Assembly: GCA_052103955.1 (NCBI GenBank)
Contig: JBQELO010000002.1
Span: 124,001 to 188,000, forward strand
Direction of reading: 5' to 3'
DNA from: Paenalcaligenes sp052103955
GTDB taxonomy: Bacteria; Pseudomonadota; Gammaproteobacteria; Burkholderiales; Burkholderiaceae_B
DNA: 64,000 nt
Below are positions 62,226 through 64,000 of the stretch, one piece after another; the stretch's first letter is position 1, and every line of letters begins with the position of its first letter. Under the pieces are notes generated by a model, which saw nothing but the letters and a program-made list of their open reading frames with translations, had not been told where the DNA came from and did not search any database. The position numbers and the translations under genes are program-made.

Positions 62226-62896
62226 TATTTACGGTCCGGATAATCAAGCAGGTACTTGTAAATGATGGAAAACAAGCCCGAAAACAGTAAGGTCAGCAGT
62301 AAATAAATGACCGTTACCGTGATGTAGATTTCAAAACTACGGAAGGTCAACGACTGCAGCCCTGTTGCCACTGACGTCAGATCATCGGCCGAAATTACCG
62401 ACACCACACTGGAGGCCAACATCAAGTAAATAAACTGGCTGGTTAACGCCGGATAAATAGCCTTTAACGCAGGGCGCAAAATAATATGCAAAAACACCTC
62501 TACGCCCGACAAACTCAGTGCGCGACCTGCTTCAACCTGCCCCTTGGGAATAGACTCAATCCCTGCACGCACAATCTCGCTGGCATAAGCACCCAGGTTC
62601 ACCGTCATTGCTACCAATGCAGCGGTATGCGCACTCCACTTCACGCCCACAGACGGCAACGCAAAGAAAAACACAAACAACTGGATGATGAAGGGTGTAT
62701 TGCGAATGACCTCAATATAGGCATTCACCAAAAACCGGAAAAACGCATTACCGTTAATTTTGACACTGGCACAAATGACCGCCACGATCAGCCCAAAAAA
62801 CATGGACAGTGCCGACAACTGAATAGTGACCCATGTCCCTTTTAGTAGCAGCGGCCACGCCTCCAGAACTGGATCAAACTGAAAAACGTAATTCAT
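62225..62896 (-). CDS. Polar amino acid ABC transporter permease
   Basis: The partner permease (HisM-type) of 223 residues. Start ATG 62896 (MNYVFQFDPVLEAWPLLLKG) follows GGAAG; the 36 extra bases upstream are rejected. The coupling region reads EAGRALSLSGVEVFLHIILRPAL. It lies 59 bases after the binding protein gene. Confidence 0.92.
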   Translation of the reverse strand: MNYVFQFDPVLEAWPLLLKGTWVTIQLSALSMFFGLIVAVICASVKINGNAFFRFLVNAYIEVIRNTPFIIQLFVFFFALPSVGVKWSAHTAALVAMTVNLGAYASEIVRAGIESIPKGQVEAGRALSLSGVEVFLHIILRPALKAIYPALTSQFIYLMLASSVVSVISADDLTSVATGLQSLTFRSFEIYITVTVIYLLLTLLFSGLFSIIYKYLLDYPDRK

Positions 62897-62955
62897 AGCA
62901 ACTTCCAGACACTGCCGAAGGGGTCGCCCCACTTCGGCCAGCGCTTAGCAACACA

Positions 62956-63756
62956 TTAATTTGATGCAGCGTGTACAGAGGCGGGCAAGGGCGTACCCAA
63001 CCATTTCTCAAACACTTTATCCAACGAGCCATCGGCCAGTTTTTCTTTCAAGAACGCATTCACAGCCGCTTCCAGCTCTGGACGGTCTTTTTGCATGGTC
63101 ACGCCCATCACTTGTTCGTTAATCACATAGCGAGTTTCAAATTTACCGGGGTGACGTTTTTGCACTTCCGAGGCGATCACTGTTGAAGTACCTGCCAAAT
63201 CTACTTGGCCTACGATCATGGCTTGCAAGGCAGATGCATCGTCGTCAAAACGGCGAATGTCTGTGCCTTCAGGAGCGATTTTCATCACACCGATGTCTGT
63301 CGTACTGGCGCGAGGCACACCAATTTTGTATTTAGTGAAGTCGGCAGGGCTATCCACCACCACGTCAGCTGGTCCTAACAACACCATGCTGGCTGCGGAA
63401 TACGGGTTAGAGAACTGCACTTGCTCTTGGCGCTCTGGTGTAATTGCCAGCGAAGCCACCAATACGTCGGCTTTGTCAGTTAACAAATACGGAATACGGT
63501 TTGGGCCTGTAGTAATCACAGGTTCTACTGTCACACCCAAGTAATCAGCCAACATTTGTGCCACTTCAGCATCGTAGCCATCAGGTTTGTTACCAGCACC
63601 TGAGCTCGCGTATGGCGGGAAATCCAACATCAAACCGATTTTGATCGTGCCACGGTCTTTAATGCGTTGCAGGCTTTGATCTTCCTGCGCGTGGGCCGTA
63701 CCAGTCAGGCCAATCATTAACGAAATACCCAGTGCTACACATATTTTTTTCAACAT
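62956..63756 (-). CDS. Polar amino acid ABC transporter substrate-binding protein
   Basis: A periplasmic SBP_bac_3 protein of 266 residues. Start ATG 63756 (MLKKICV) is behind GGAG. The signal peptide ends at AHA before QEDQ. The mature part has IKIGLMLDFPPYAS, GYDAEVAQMLADYLGV and DVLVASLAITPERQEQV. The presence of two permeases and one ATPase gives a complete importer. The exact amino acid is unknown. Confidence 0.9.
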   Translation of the reverse strand: MLKKICVALGISLMIGLTGTAHAQEDQSLQRIKDRGTIKIGLMLDFPPYASSGAGNKPDGYDAEVAQMLADYLGVTVEPVITTGPNRIPYLLTDKADVLVASLAITPERQEQVQFSNPYSAASMVLLGPADVVVDSPADFTKYKIGVPRASTTDIGVMKIAPEGTDIRRFDDDASALQAMIVGQVDLAGTSTVIASEVQKRHPGKFETRYVINEQVMGVTMQKDRPELEAAVNAFLKEKLADGSLDKVFEKWLGTPLPASVHAASN

Positions 63757-64000
63757 TGTCTTCTCCACAGTCCGTAAGAGGTATTACTTCATTTTCTGCA
63801 GGTTACATACGCTGTAGCCTGCATTGACGAAACCGCTATAGGCATAGTAATTTCATCAACGAAAAATCTTTTTGTATGTAATTTTTTTGTTGCAGACTAT
63901 CAAAAAAAAATTTGGCGATCCACAGCATATTGCTAGGTAAAACCCTAGCTTTCCGCTTTTAGAGAATAATCTCCAGTTTTTCCTCCCACATACGAAAAAA
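63757..64000. other. AT-rich region upstream of the amino acid importer, no gene seen
   Basis: 244 bases with no convincing reading frame on either strand. It holds the ribosome site of the binding protein gene and, further out, AT-rich DNA with long A runs near 63899-63910, which probably includes the operon promoter. No clear operator palindrome was found. Confidence 0.6.

Noticed and set aside
1..64000. tRNA or rRNA genes, CRISPR arrays, insertion sequences, attachment sites.
   Set aside because: Intergenic gaps are all below 300 bases; no cloverleaf-like stretch, regular repeat array, transposase frame or phage gene was seen.

Overview
The window is a chromosomal stretch from a betaproteobacterium of the order Burkholderiales, most likely family Alcaligenaceae (relatives of Alcaligenes, Paenalcaligenes or Pusillimonas). 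This rests on the gene order argS, SPOR-domain protein, dsbA; on smg beside topB; on aceK; and on proteins typical of the order (DUF1840, DUF4148 and GDYXXLXY proteins). The assignment is inferred from gene content, not from a search. No rRNA, tRNA, CRISPR array, insertion sequence or phage was found. No gene-free stretch exceeds 300 bases.

Layout. 0-2.3 kb: the end of a leucine-codon leader peptide with an attenuator-like leader, leuA, and a DUF1840 gene. 2.4-6.0 kb: a secreted RHS protein with a C-terminal Tle1-like lipase domain, split in two by a one-base frame change. 6.1-9.2 kb: argS, SPOR protein, dsbA. 9.3-11.7 kb: metNIQ methionine importer. 11.9-15.3 kb: a small catabolic group (RidA-like, aminotransferase, RraA-like, LysR). 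15.3-25.2 kb: mostly housekeeping and central metabolism (aldehyde dehydrogenase, hslR, asparaginase, metC, MBL hydrolase, aceK, thiolase, Leu/Ile/Val-type binding protein). 25.4-31.4 kb: a seven-gene operon pairing a polar amino acid ABC importer with an AtzG/AtzE-like amidase and an FAD oxidase. 31.5-32.3 kb: a small unknown gene and a thioredoxin behind a promoter covered by a perfect inverted repeat.

32.4-45.1 kb is the most interesting part. It is an apparently undescribed catabolic locus built around a heme-oxygenase-like diiron enzyme (HDO) with all six candidate metal ligands. Around it lie two small 2Fe-2S ferredoxins, an unidentified 101-residue protein, a three-domain 2Fe-2S/FAD/NAD reductase, an aldehyde dehydrogenase, an HbpS/GlcG-like protein, a cytoplasmic gamma-glutamyltransferase-family amidohydrolase, a NIF3-like protein, two transporters, a TSUP exporter and a GntR/FCD regulator. 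No Rieske or large-subunit diiron oxygenase is present, so the HDO protein is the natural electron acceptor. A GTATAC-centred motif recurs in four promoter regions of the locus, which suggests one GntR regulon.

45.1-50.9 kb: a DeoR-family-regulated Ugp-like ABC importer operon ending in a metallophosphodiesterase, probably for glycerophosphodiesters. 51-53 kb: a membrane acyltransferase, a DUF454 protein and a triple-repeat DUF4148 periplasmic protein. 53.3-60.7 kb: LysR, smg, a large GDYXXLXY membrane protein, topB with a histone-like lysine tail, and an overlapping SET-domain methyltransferase gene. 60.8-63.8 kb: a complete polar amino acid ABC importer.
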